From J005 sp964613235 (lineage in GTDB: Bacteria > Pseudomonadota > Zetaproteobacteria > Mariprofundales > Mariprofundaceae): a stretch of 16,806 nucleotides of DNA. Positions 1 to 6,537 of this stretch are shown here, in pieces. Position numbers and translations under genes: made by a program. The stretch lies in assembly GCA_964613235.1 (NCBI GenBank), contig CAZTGM010000042.1:1-16806 (forward strand), read 5' to 3'. Below the pieces are notes generated by a model, which made no database searches, was not told where the DNA came from, and was given only the letters and a program-made list of their open reading frames with translations. How positions within the stretch are numbered: position 1 is the first letter of the stretch; every line of letters starts with the position of its first letter.

Positions 1-516
1 GATGCTGTCGCGCAGCAAGCGGAATAGCTGACGGCTGGATTTGGGTGGTTTGTTGTGACGGAACTCCTGCTGTGCATTGCGCACCAGTTGCCGTATCTGG
101 CCGGCTTCAGCCTGTGGATATTCGCGCATGAATTCGGTCAGCGCATCAGGGCCGTCGTGAATTAGCCGCTCGCGCCAGCGTTCGACCAGATGAAACAGTG
201 CATTGGCCTCTGTTTCCTGACGTTTCAAGGCTTCGATCGTTTGTTCCAGCGCTGTAGTATCCATTTGGCGTAACAGTTTGCCGATATATTTGGTATGCCG
301 TTTCCTGGCACCATGCTGACGCATTTGCGGTAGTTCGAGCAGTGCCTGATGCAGTTCATGCGGCAATTCAAGGGCGGCAAGTGCATCGCTATCCATATCG
401 GCCAGTTTCTTGCCCAGATCAATCAGTGCCTGCGCCTCGCGCTTGAGCTGGCTTTTGTTGGGGCGCTCCTTGCCCCAGGCCTCATCATCGTCGGGAAGGT
501 AGAAGTGATCAGACAT
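1..516 (-). CDS. darP: DarP (YjgA, DUF615) ribosome-associated protein, partial at its C-terminus
   Basis: This gene starts at the ATG at 516-514 and reads leftward without a stop for 172 codons until the window edge, so the last residues are missing. The E. coli protein is about 183 aa, so only a short tail should lie outside. The translation begins MSDHFYLPDDDEAWGKERP and continues with the KSQLKREAQALIDLGKKLA segment, which is typical of the family. It is rich in charged helices and ends near SSRQLFRLLRDSI, where the family has its conserved C-terminal helix. DarP (formerly YjgA) is known to bind late 50S precursors and promote large-subunit maturation in the cytoplasm. Its start lies inside the last codons of prfC (8-base overlap), so the two are probably cotranscribed and translationally coupled. 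Assignment rests on the recognised N-terminal pattern and length. Confidence 0.9.
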   Translation of the reverse strand, partial: MSDHFYLPDDDEAWGKERPNKSQLKREAQALIDLGKKLADMDSDALAALELPHELHQALLELPQMRQHGARKRHTKYIGKLLRQMDTTALEQTIEALKRQETEANALFHLVERWRERLIHDGPDALTEFMREYPQAEAGQIRQLVRNAQQEFRHNKPPKSSRQLFRLLRDSI

Positions 517-2089
517 GTTCGCGCGTCTTGTGGAACTGAATGTCCGGCCATTGTTCCATGATATAATTCAGTTTCCAGGCGCTGGGGGCCAGCAGGGTCA
601 GGAAGCCGTCGCTGTCTTCGGCCAGACTGGCATCGAACTGACGCCGGAAATCAGCCAGTTTTCTGTCATCCTCGCAGCTGACCCAGCGGGCCACCTGGAA
701 ATCGGTCGCCACATAATCGGCATCGACATTGTATTCGGTTTTCAGCCGCTCTACGGTGACATCGAACTGCAACACGCCCACGGCACCGAGGATATAATCG
801 CCGCCCATCAGCGTTTTGAACACCTGCACGGCACCTTCCTCGGAAAGTTGGACCAGTCCCTTGTGCAATTGCTTGCGTTTCATCGGATCTTTCAGGCGCA
901 CGCGACGGAACAGTTCCGGCGCGAAATTGGGGATGCCGGTGAATTTGAGCACTTCCTTGCTGGTAAAGGTATCGCCGATCTTGATTGTGCCGTGATTATG
1001 AATACCGATGATATCACCGGGCCAGGCCTCCTCGATATTGGCGCGATCCTGCGCCATGAACATCGTTGCCTTGGACAGGCGGATATCCTTGCCGATACGG
1101 TGATGCCGCACGCTCATGCCCTTGCTGAATTTGCCGGAACAGATACGGAAAAAGGCAATGCGGTCGCGATGCGCCGGATCCATATTGGCCTGCACCTTGA
1201 AACAGAAGGCAGAGAAACCCGGCTCTTCGGGGGTGACCATGCGTTGTTCAGCCTGCCGCGGGCCTGGCGGTGGCGCCAGCTCGACAAACGCATCGAGTAA
1301 TTCACGTACGCCGAAATTGTTGATGGCGCTGCCGAAGAATACCGGCGTTTGCGCGCCGCTTAGGAAATGTTCCAGCTCGAACGGATTAGCAGCACCTTCC
1401 AGCAGTTCAATGCTTTCGCGTAGTTCGTCCGCCTGACTGCCCAGCAGCTCATCCAATTGCGGATCCTGCAGGTCGGCAATATGCACACTTTCAAAATCGC
1501 GCGTTTCTGCACCGGCGCGAAACAGGTGCAGTTCCTTGCGGTGCAGGTTGTATACGCCCCTGAATGCCTTGCCCATGCCGATCGGCCAGGACAGCGGCGT
1601 GCATTCAATCTGCAGCTTGTCTTCGATATCTGCCAGGATATCCAGCGGATCGAGGCCCTCGCGATCCATCTTGTTGATGAAGGTAACAATCGGCGTATTA
1701 CGCATGCGGCAGACTTCCATGAGCTTTTCCGTTTGCGGCTCTACGCCCTTGGCGGAATCGATGACCATCATGGCCGAATCGACGGCCGTCAGCACGCGAT
1801 AGGTATCTTCGGAAAAGTCCTGGTGGCCGGGCGTATCCAGCAGATTGATTTCAAAATCACGGTAATTGAATTTCATAACCGACGAGGCCACGGAAATGCC
1901 TCGTTCCTGCTCGATTTTCATCCAGTCGCTGGTGGCATGGCGGGCAGCTTTGCGTGCCTTGACCGCGCCGGCCATCTGGATGGCGCCGCCAAACAGCAAC
2001 AGTTTTTCCGTCAGCGTGGTCTTGCCGGCATCGGGATGCGAAATAATGCCAAATGTGCGACGTTTCTGAATTTCTTCAAGCTGGCTCAT
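509..2089 (-). CDS. prfC: Peptide chain release factor 3 (RF3)
   Basis: RF3 is the class II release factor, a translational GTPase that recycles RF1/RF2 from the ribosome after peptide release. The 526-aa product is close to the E. coli length (529). The GTPase motifs are all visible: P-loop HPDAGKT at residues 18-24, RGIS (switch I) at 63-66, DTPGH at 85-89 and NKMD at 139-142. The EF-G-like domains II and III follow, and the C-terminus reads YIMEQWPDIQFHKTREHV. I chose the ATG at 2089 because it gives the usual MSQLEEIQKRRTFG N-terminus and has a GAGGTGA Shine-Dalgarno just upstream. An upstream in-frame ATG at 2152 would add 21 residues with no family resemblance and would start inside the terminator T-tract of the preceding gene. 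The TGA stop overlaps the darP start. Confidence 0.97.
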   Translation of the reverse strand: MSQLEEIQKRRTFGIISHPDAGKTTLTEKLLLFGGAIQMAGAVKARKAARHATSDWMKIEQERGISVASSVMKFNYRDFEINLLDTPGHQDFSEDTYRVLTAVDSAMMVIDSAKGVEPQTEKLMEVCRMRNTPIVTFINKMDREGLDPLDILADIEDKLQIECTPLSWPIGMGKAFRGVYNLHRKELHLFRAGAETRDFESVHIADLQDPQLDELLGSQADELRESIELLEGAANPFELEHFLSGAQTPVFFGSAINNFGVRELLDAFVELAPPPGPRQAEQRMVTPEEPGFSAFCFKVQANMDPAHRDRIAFFRICSGKFSKGMSVRHHRIGKDIRLSKATMFMAQDRANIEEAWPGDIIGIHNHGTIKIGDTFTSKEVLKFTGIPNFAPELFRRVRLKDPMKRKQLHKGLVQLSEEGAVQVFKTLMGGDYILGAVGVLQFDVTVERLKTEYNVDADYVATDFQVARWVSCEDDRKLADFRRQFDASLAEDSDGFLTLLAPSAWKLNYIMEQWPDIQFHKTREHV

Positions 2090-2114
2090 GCTCACCTCAT
2101 GCGAAAGTCGCCGA

Positions 2115-2143
2115 AGTGTAGCGATAACGGGGGGATTCTTCGA
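2115..2143 (-). promoter_or_regulatory. Weak candidate promoter for prfC-darP
   Basis: Read on the minus strand there is TCGAAG (2143-2138), a 17-base spacer and TACACT (2120-2115). Matches to the sigma-70 consensus are 3/6 and 4/6. It sits between the upstream gene's terminator and the prfC Shine-Dalgarno, where a promoter is required if that terminator works. The placement is better evidence than the boxes themselves. Confidence 0.25.
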
Positions 2144-2150
2144 GGGGCGC

Positions 2151-2179
2151 AAAGAAAATGGGCAGGCGAATGCCTGCCC
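2151..2179 (-). terminator. Intrinsic terminator after the 57-aa small protein gene
   Basis: GGGCAGGC (2160-2167) and GCCTGCCC (2172-2179) form a perfect 8-bp GC-rich stem with a 4-base loop. Read on the minus strand the stem is followed directly by ATTTTCTTT. It lies 26 bases past the stop of the small gene at 2206 and separates it from prfC. Confidence 0.8.
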
Positions 2180-2205
2180 GCATATTCAGTAGAACCGGGA
2201 TGTGG

Positions 2206-2379
2206 TTACTTTTCGATCGAGCAGGACAGTTCTTCCTCGATTTTGCCGGATTCCACTTCGTCAATGATCTTCTGGTAATGTTCGTTTACCGGGCAACCGC
2301 AAGTGTGCTGGGTAGTGGCGTGCAGGCGAGCCTGTTCGATATGCCACTGGGCAACTTTCAAATGCTGGTCAACATTCAT
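2206..2379 (-). CDS. 57-aa hypothetical protein with a CxC motif
   Basis: I do not recognise this small protein. The ATG at 2379-2377 is preceded by a strong Shine-Dalgarno (GGAAGGAG, about 6-8 bases upstream), and the gene ends at a TAA at 2206 just before a clear terminator, so it looks like a real monocistronic gene. The product begins MNVDQHLKVAQWHIEQ and contains five His (6, 13, 20, 25, 34) and three Cys (27, 29, 53), with CGCP at 27-30. It is acidic and Lys-rich at the C-terminus, has no hydrophobic segment or signal peptide, and is probably a soluble helical cytoplasmic protein. The Cys/His content could suit metal binding or redox chemistry, but that is inference. A longer in-frame reading back to 2559 was rejected because it would overlap the divergent gene and lose the Shine-Dalgarno. 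Confidence 0.72.
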   Translation of the reverse strand: MNVDQHLKVAQWHIEQARLHATTQHTCGCPVNEHYQKIIDEVESGKIEEELSCSIEK

Positions 2380-2404
2380 GTCAATGTCTCCTTCCAATAG
2401 TCTG

Positions 2405-2422
2405 ATGCATGAGGGCATGCAT
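2405..2422. repeat. Perfect 7-bp inverted repeat in the divergent intergenic region
   Basis: ATGCATG (2405-2411) and CATGCAT (2416-2422) are a perfect inverted repeat around a 4-base AGGG spacer. The site lies between the divergent small gene (start 2379) and the aldolase-family gene (start 2491), next to AT-rich sequence (TTATTAAT at 2423-2430) that could hold a minus-strand -10 box. It could be an operator or a hairpin in the leader of the small gene; no regulator is identifiable. Confidence 0.45.
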
Positions 2423-2490
2423 TTATTAATGTGCAATCCTGTCCAAAGTGTCGGGTGGCGTCCAGCCGTGATGACGATTAAACTTGGCTG

Positions 2491-3048
2491 ATGCAGATAC
2501 AGCAGGAACTTGCGACCTATTACCGCTGGTTGCGGCAATATGGCTATAATGACTCCCATTCAGGCAATATTTCAGTGCGCGAAGGGAATCGTTTCTGGAT
2601 CACGCCGACCGGCGCTTGTGCGGATACACTGACGTCAGAGGATTTCATGGCCTGTCCGCTTGATGGCGATTTGCCGGCGGGCGTCTCGGGTGATGCGGCA
2701 TTGCATCGCGCGATTTACCGCGCCAATCCACAGGCTGGCGCATTGATTCACAGCCATTGTCCGCATGCCGTGGCATTGACGCTGAACGGTGCCGATTTTG
2801 TGCCGCCAGATTTTGAGGGGCAGTTATATTTTCCGCGCGTGCCAGTCATCAGCGTGCCGTACGAGGTGTATTTCGAGCAGGCAGGGGAGCAGGTTGCGGC
2901 CACGCTGGCTGAGCATTGTATATGCATTGTGCGTGGCCACGGCGTGTATGCCTGGGGCGAGAGGCTGAATCTGGCCTATAAATGGACCTGTTCACTGGAA
3001 TTATCCGCCAAGACGGCCTGGCTGGCTGCTTGTGCCGGCACCTTGTGA
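2491..3048 (+). CDS. Class II aldolase/adducin-fold protein
   Basis: This 185-aa protein belongs to the FucA/AraD/MtnB superfamily of Zn-dependent aldolases, epimerases and dehydratases acting on phosphosugars. Visible family marks are GNIS (25-28) with ITPTG (37-41) for phosphate binding, the metal-binding HSH at 87-89, and the third metal His in RGHG (H150). A helical C-terminus (KWTCSLELSAKTA) is also typical. Where FucA has its catalytic Glu in an SSE motif, this protein has S66-G67-D68, so the acid/base residue is Asp or lost; substrate and reaction are therefore uncertain. The ATG at 2491 lacks a convincing Shine-Dalgarno, and a TAAACT hexamer at 2479-2484 lies just upstream. The next gene starts 9 bases after the stop, suggesting an operon. 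Fold assignment is firm; a specific function is not. Confidence 0.88.
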   Translation: MQIQQELATYYRWLRQYGYNDSHSGNISVREGNRFWITPTGACADTLTSEDFMACPLDGDLPAGVSGDAALHRAIYRANPQAGALIHSHCPHAVALTLNGADFVPPDFEGQLYFPRVPVISVPYEVYFEQAGEQVAATLAEHCICIVRGHGVYAWGERLNLAYKWTCSLELSAKTAWLAACAGTL

Positions 3049-3057
3049 GATTCCCTT

Positions 3058-3432
3058 ATGTTTGAAACGGTGCGCATGCTGCATGTCTCCTGCGTGCTGC
3101 TGGCGCTATTATTTTTTGTCTGGCGCGGCTGGCAGGTATGGCAGGACAGGCCGATCACGCATGTACTCTGGCGCAGGATTGCTCCGGACTCGGTGGATAC
3201 GGTACTGTTGCTCAGTGGTTTGACGATGATGTTTATGATCGGTCAGTATCCGTTCATGGCGGGCTGGATCACGCTCAAGCTGGCACTGGTGTTGATCTAT
3301 ATCCTGCTGGGTTTTGTGGCCTTCCGCTTTGGTAACAGTCTGCGCCTGCGTCGTTTCAGCTGGCTGAGTGCGTTGGTGGTCTTCGTGGCCATTGTGGGCG
3401 TCGCGCGCCTGCATGATGTCGGTATCTTCTGA
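3058..3432 (+). CDS. SirB2-like small integral membrane protein
   Basis: A 124-aa membrane protein with four predicted hydrophobic helices, at about residues 7-24, 45-63, 70-88 and 98-116. It matches the pattern of the SirB family (named for an invasion regulator in Salmonella, biochemical function unknown): N-terminal LHVSCVLLALLFFVWRG, then RIAPDSVDTVLLLSG, GQYPF and a W-[IL]-T-x-K segment. Members are widespread in Beta- and Gammaproteobacteria and are usually annotated only as membrane proteins. It starts 9 bases downstream of the aldolase-family gene and is probably cotranscribed with it. Its Shine-Dalgarno (GAGATT) is weak. A role cannot be inferred from the neighbours. Confidence 0.85.
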   Translation: MFETVRMLHVSCVLLALLFFVWRGWQVWQDRPITHVLWRRIAPDSVDTVLLLSGLTMMFMIGQYPFMAGWITLKLALVLIYILLGFVAFRFGNSLRLRRFSWLSALVVFVAIVGVARLHDVGIF

Positions 3433-3504
3433 CCACAATCCGGCTGCGTTTATTCTTTGCCGGGATGCGCTAGCTTTGGTGCCAATATCTATGGAGGTTC
3501 TGTT

Positions 3505-4059
3505 ATGGCATTAGTGGCTTCAATTCATGTCGATCTCGGCTGGCAGTTGCCGGATGTGACGCTGCAGGATGTGAACGGGCAGTCGCGTGCGCTGCGGGAT
3601 GAAATGGGTGGAAACGGCTTGCTGGTGGCATTTACCTGCAATCATTGTCCGTATGCGCTGGCCGTGTGGCCGCGTCTGATCCGGCATGCCGCAACCTTGC
3701 GTGATATGGGTATCAATACTGTGGCTATTAATCCGAATATTCACCCGGATTTTCCGGAAGACTCGGTGCCGGCGATGAAGGAAAAGATTGCCGAATGGGG
3801 GATTGATTTCCCGTATCTGGCCGATCCGACACAGCAGGTGGCTAAGGCGTTTGATGCGCAGTGCACGCCGGATCTGTATCTGTTCGACAGGGATGGCAAG
3901 CTGTATTACCACGGACGCATTGACGATTACTGGAAGGATGAAAGCAAGGTCAAAAACGAGGAATTGCTTCCGGCCTGCGAAGCACTGGTCAAAGGCGAGC
4001 CTGCGCCACAGCCGCAGCATCCGACGATTGGCTGTTCGATCAAATGGCTGGATGAATAA
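3505..4059 (+). CDS. Thioredoxin-fold protein of the peroxiredoxin-like PRX_like1 group
   Basis: This 184-aa cytoplasmic protein has the AhpC/TSA-thioredoxin fold. The redox motif is C45-N-H-C48-P within TCNHCPYA, followed by a conserved Trp-Pro (WPRL). PTIGCSIKW near the C-terminus carries a third Cys (about 173) that is conserved in this subfamily. It likely acts in thiol-disulfide exchange or peroxide handling; the physiological partner is unknown. The ATG at 3505 is preceded by GGAGG at 3493-3497, a much better start than the in-frame ATG at 3457. It lies 72 bases after the SirB2-like gene, so it may be in the same transcript or have its own promoter; no clear promoter was found in the gap. 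A strong terminator follows 20 bases after the stop. Confidence 0.88.
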   Translation: MALVASIHVDLGWQLPDVTLQDVNGQSRALRDEMGGNGLLVAFTCNHCPYALAVWPRLIRHAATLRDMGINTVAINPNIHPDFPEDSVPAMKEKIAEWGIDFPYLADPTQQVAKAFDAQCTPDLYLFDRDGKLYYHGRIDDYWKDESKVKNEELLPACEALVKGEPAPQPQHPTIGCSIKWLDE

Positions 4060-4079
4060 GTACGGCTGACTTTTGCATC

Positions 4080-4112
4080 AACAGCGGGCGCATCTTCGTC
4101 CGCTGTTTTTTT
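4080..4112 (+). terminator. Intrinsic terminator after the thioredoxin-fold gene
   Basis: AACAGCGG (4080-4087) pairs perfectly with CCGCTGTT (4100-4107), extended inward by three more pairs including one G-T. The stem is followed by a run of seven T at 4106-4112. It lies between convergent genes. On the minus strand the stem is followed by GATGCAAAAG rather than a T-run, so it should act mainly on plus-strand transcripts. Confidence 0.88.
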
Positions 4113-4129
4113 ATGCGCAGCAGGGATGG

Positions 4130-5398
4130 TTAACGTGATTCGGCAATGGCGAAACGGTTTTCGCCGCTCCAGGGGGCGATGCGGAACAGCAGCAACATGC
4201 CGGGCACAGCCAGTACAGCACAAAGCAGGAAAAACGGCATCCAGCCAAGACTCTCGACCAGCCAGCCTGTACCGGCATTGATAAAGGTACGCGGCACGGC
4301 AGCCAGACTGGTGAACAGTGCGAATTGCGTGGCGGTATAGGCCGGATGCGTGCAGCGGGCGATGTAGGCGACGAAAGCTGCCGTGCCGACACCGACACCG
4401 AAGGCTTCAAAACCGATGACCAGTGCCAGTTCAGCCAGTTCAATAGCGCCGATATGTGCATGCGGGCCCATGGCGGCCAGCCAGGCAAAGCCGAAGATCG
4501 AGCCGAGTTGTACGAGACCAAACAGCCACAATGCCTTGTTGATACCAATGCGGACCATCCACAGTCCGCCCAGCAATCCGCCGATGATCGCAGGCCACAG
4601 GCCGGCATTCTTGGCGATCAGGCCGATTTCCGTTTTCGTATAGCCCATGTCGAGATAGAACGGTGTGGCCAGCGCCGTGCACATGCTGTCACCCAGTTTG
4701 TACAGGAACAGAAAGGCAAGCACCATGCACGCGCCTTGCCAGCCCTGACGCTGGATGAATTCACGGAACGGCTCAACAACCGCCTCGCGTAGCGTGCGTG
4801 GCGGCGTGATCGAAGAGGGTTCCTTTACCAGCAGCGTCATGATGACGCCGGGCAACATGAACAGTGCCGTGATCATGAATACCGTATGCCAGGGCAAATG
4901 ATCGGCCAGAATCAGCGACAGCGAGCCGGGGATCAGACCGGCAATGCGATAGGCATTGATATGAATGGAATTGCCCAGTCCCAGCTCTTCATCGGACAAC
5001 AGTTCGCGACGGTAGGCATCAAGCGCGATGTCCTGCGTGGCCGACAGGAAGGCAAGCAGGGTGGCGAACAGGATGATCATGTTCAGTTCGTGTTGTGGTG
5101 AGAATGCGCCCATCGAGGCGATAACCAGCAACAGGGTTACCTGGCTGAACAGCATCCAGCCTCGGCGGCGGCCGAACCATGGCGCGGCATAGCGATCCAG
5201 CCATGGTGCCCAGATAAATTTCCAGGTGTAGGGAAACTGGATCAGTGCAAACAGGCCAATGGTGGTCAGATCCACCTGTTCGCTGCGAAGCCAGGCCGGC
5301 AACAGATTGAGCAACAAATACAATGGCAGTCCGGAGGTGAAGCCAGTGAACACGCAGATCAGCATGCTGCGTGTGAATAACTGTCGCCATACGTTCAT
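4130..5398 (-). CDS. ampG: AmpG-type muropeptide MFS permease
   Basis: AmpG is an inner-membrane major facilitator protein that imports GlcNAc-1,6-anhydroMurNAc-peptides for peptidoglycan recycling. This 422-aa protein shows the family pattern: GFTSGLPL near residue 19, the WKFIWAPWLDRY loop, GRRRGWM, the TQDIALDAYRREL segment, and alternating hydrophobic helices throughout. It is shorter than E. coli AmpG (491 aa), mainly lacking extra C-terminal sequence. The ATG overlaps the mltA stop in an ATGA (5398-5395), so translation is probably coupled. Its position after a lytic transglycosylase, whose products are the AmpG substrates, supports the assignment well. A different muropeptide or drug specificity cannot be excluded, since related MFS proteins share the fold. 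Confidence 0.88.
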   Translation of the reverse strand: MNVWRQLFTRSMLICVFTGFTSGLPLYLLLNLLPAWLRSEQVDLTTIGLFALIQFPYTWKFIWAPWLDRYAAPWFGRRRGWMLFSQVTLLLVIASMGAFSPQHELNMIILFATLLAFLSATQDIALDAYRRELLSDEELGLGNSIHINAYRIAGLIPGSLSLILADHLPWHTVFMITALFMLPGVIMTLLVKEPSSITPPRTLREAVVEPFREFIQRQGWQGACMVLAFLFLYKLGDSMCTALATPFYLDMGYTKTEIGLIAKNAGLWPAIIGGLLGGLWMVRIGINKALWLFGLVQLGSIFGFAWLAAMGPHAHIGAIELAELALVIGFEAFGVGVGTAAFVAYIARCTHPAYTATQFALFTSLAAVPRTFINAGTGWLVESLGWMPFFLLCAVLAVPGMLLLFRIAPWSGENRFAIAESR

Positions 5399-6537
5399 CG
5401 GTCGGCGTGTGGCGCTGGTGGTGTCATGTCACGGGGAAACAGAACCCATAACCGGCCCTGTTGTTTCATTCGTCCGGCCCGGGCACCCGCCTCATCACCA
5501 AAACCCCAGAAGAAATCGGCGCGGATCGTGCCCTTGATGGCACCGCCGGTGTCCTGTGCCATCATCAGTCGCTCAAGAGGCTTGTCGCTGGCTGGCCAGG
5601 TTGTGGCCAGATAAACCGGCAGGCCAAGCGGAATGGTGTTCCGATCCACGGCCAGACTGTATTCGCCGGTTAATGGTACACCGAGTGCGCCAAGCGGCGC
5701 CGGCAGAGCATCGGGCAGGACACGGAAAAACACATAACTGGGATTGCTGGCCAGCAGTTCCGGCAGGCGGTCGGGATGTTCGCGAGCCCACTCACGAATG
5801 GATTGCAATGAAACGTTGTCGGCTGTGAGTTCGCCCATGTCGATCAGCTGCTTGCCGATCGAACGATAGGGATGGCCATTTTGGTTAGCATAGCCGATTT
5901 TGATGATGCTACCGTCTTCAAGCTGAATGCGACCCGAGCCTTGTACATGCAGGAAAAACAGATCGACGGGGTCGTCCACCCAGAACAGTTCCTTGCCGCG
6001 CGGCGCATGACCATTCTCGATCTGCCAACGATCGTAATAAGGTACGACGCGCTGGCCATCCAGCCGTCCGCGCAGACGCAGGCCCTTGAGCTGTGGATAC
6101 ATATCGGCCAGGTCGATGACGAGCAGATCATCCGGCACACCATAGATGGCATAGCGAAAGTGGTCATTCGGCGTGCGGCTACCGTGCAGCAGTGGTTCGT
6201 AGTAGCCGGTGATCAGCCCTTCATGGCTGCCGTCGGCATTATGCAATTGCCAGGGTGTAAAATGTTCCTCGAAAAAATGGTGAATCAGCGCATTGTCGTT
6301 GGCATCAAGCGCCGAAGCGCGGGTGCATATCTCCTGCCAATCCTGGCGTTTTTGCAATGCCTTGCAGCTTTGTAGCATGGCCGCCAGTGACAGGCGCATA
6401 TCGGCATCCTGCCAGTCGGGCAGGTGCTGCCACGTGTCCTGCGTATAGCCGGGCACGGCCGGTGCCGGCGGTTTGTGTGCGCAACCACCCAGTATCAGCA
6501 GGACTGGCAGCAGCCATTTACAGACGGTGTGCATCAT
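5395..6537 (-). CDS. mltA: Membrane-bound lytic murein transglycosylase A (lipoprotein)
   Basis: MltA cleaves the MurNAc-GlcNAc bond of peptidoglycan and leaves a 1,6-anhydroMurNAc end. The 380-aa product begins MMHTVCKWLLPVLLILGGC, a lipoprotein signal with lipobox LGGC; Cys19 would be acylated, and the mature protein would sit on the periplasmic face of a membrane. MltA-specific segments are visible: GLITGYYEP, ELFWVDDPVDLFFLHVQGSG, GYANQNGHPYRSIG and AQDTGGAIKG, whose Asp (about 329) is the catalytic residue in characterised MltA. FFWGFGDEAGARAG also belongs to the 3D-type domain. The start is uncertain: ATGs at 6552, 6537 and 6534 all overlap the polA 3' end and none has a clear Shine-Dalgarno, so translation likely depends on polA. 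The last bases overlap ampG in an ATGA. Confidence 0.92.
   Translation of the reverse strand: MMHTVCKWLLPVLLILGGCAHKPPAPAVPGYTQDTWQHLPDWQDADMRLSLAAMLQSCKALQKRQDWQEICTRASALDANDNALIHHFFEEHFTPWQLHNADGSHEGLITGYYEPLLHGSRTPNDHFRYAIYGVPDDLLVIDLADMYPQLKGLRLRGRLDGQRVVPYYDRWQIENGHAPRGKELFWVDDPVDLFFLHVQGSGRIQLEDGSIIKIGYANQNGHPYRSIGKQLIDMGELTADNVSLQSIREWAREHPDRLPELLASNPSYVFFRVLPDALPAPLGALGVPLTGEYSLAVDRNTIPLGLPVYLATTWPASDKPLERLMMAQDTGGAIKGTIRADFFWGFGDEAGARAGRMKQQGRLWVLFPRDMTPPAPHADR

Noticed and set aside
515..2278. Long plus-strand open frames opposite prfC (261 and 273 codons)
   Set aside because: They lie antisense to a full-length RF3 with intact motifs and their translations show no recognisable domain; they are codon-bias shadows.
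3433..3504. Promoter for the thioredoxin-fold gene
   Set aside because: TTGCCG and CAATAT-like hexamers are present but spaced about 20 bases apart, too far for a convincing sigma-70 promoter.
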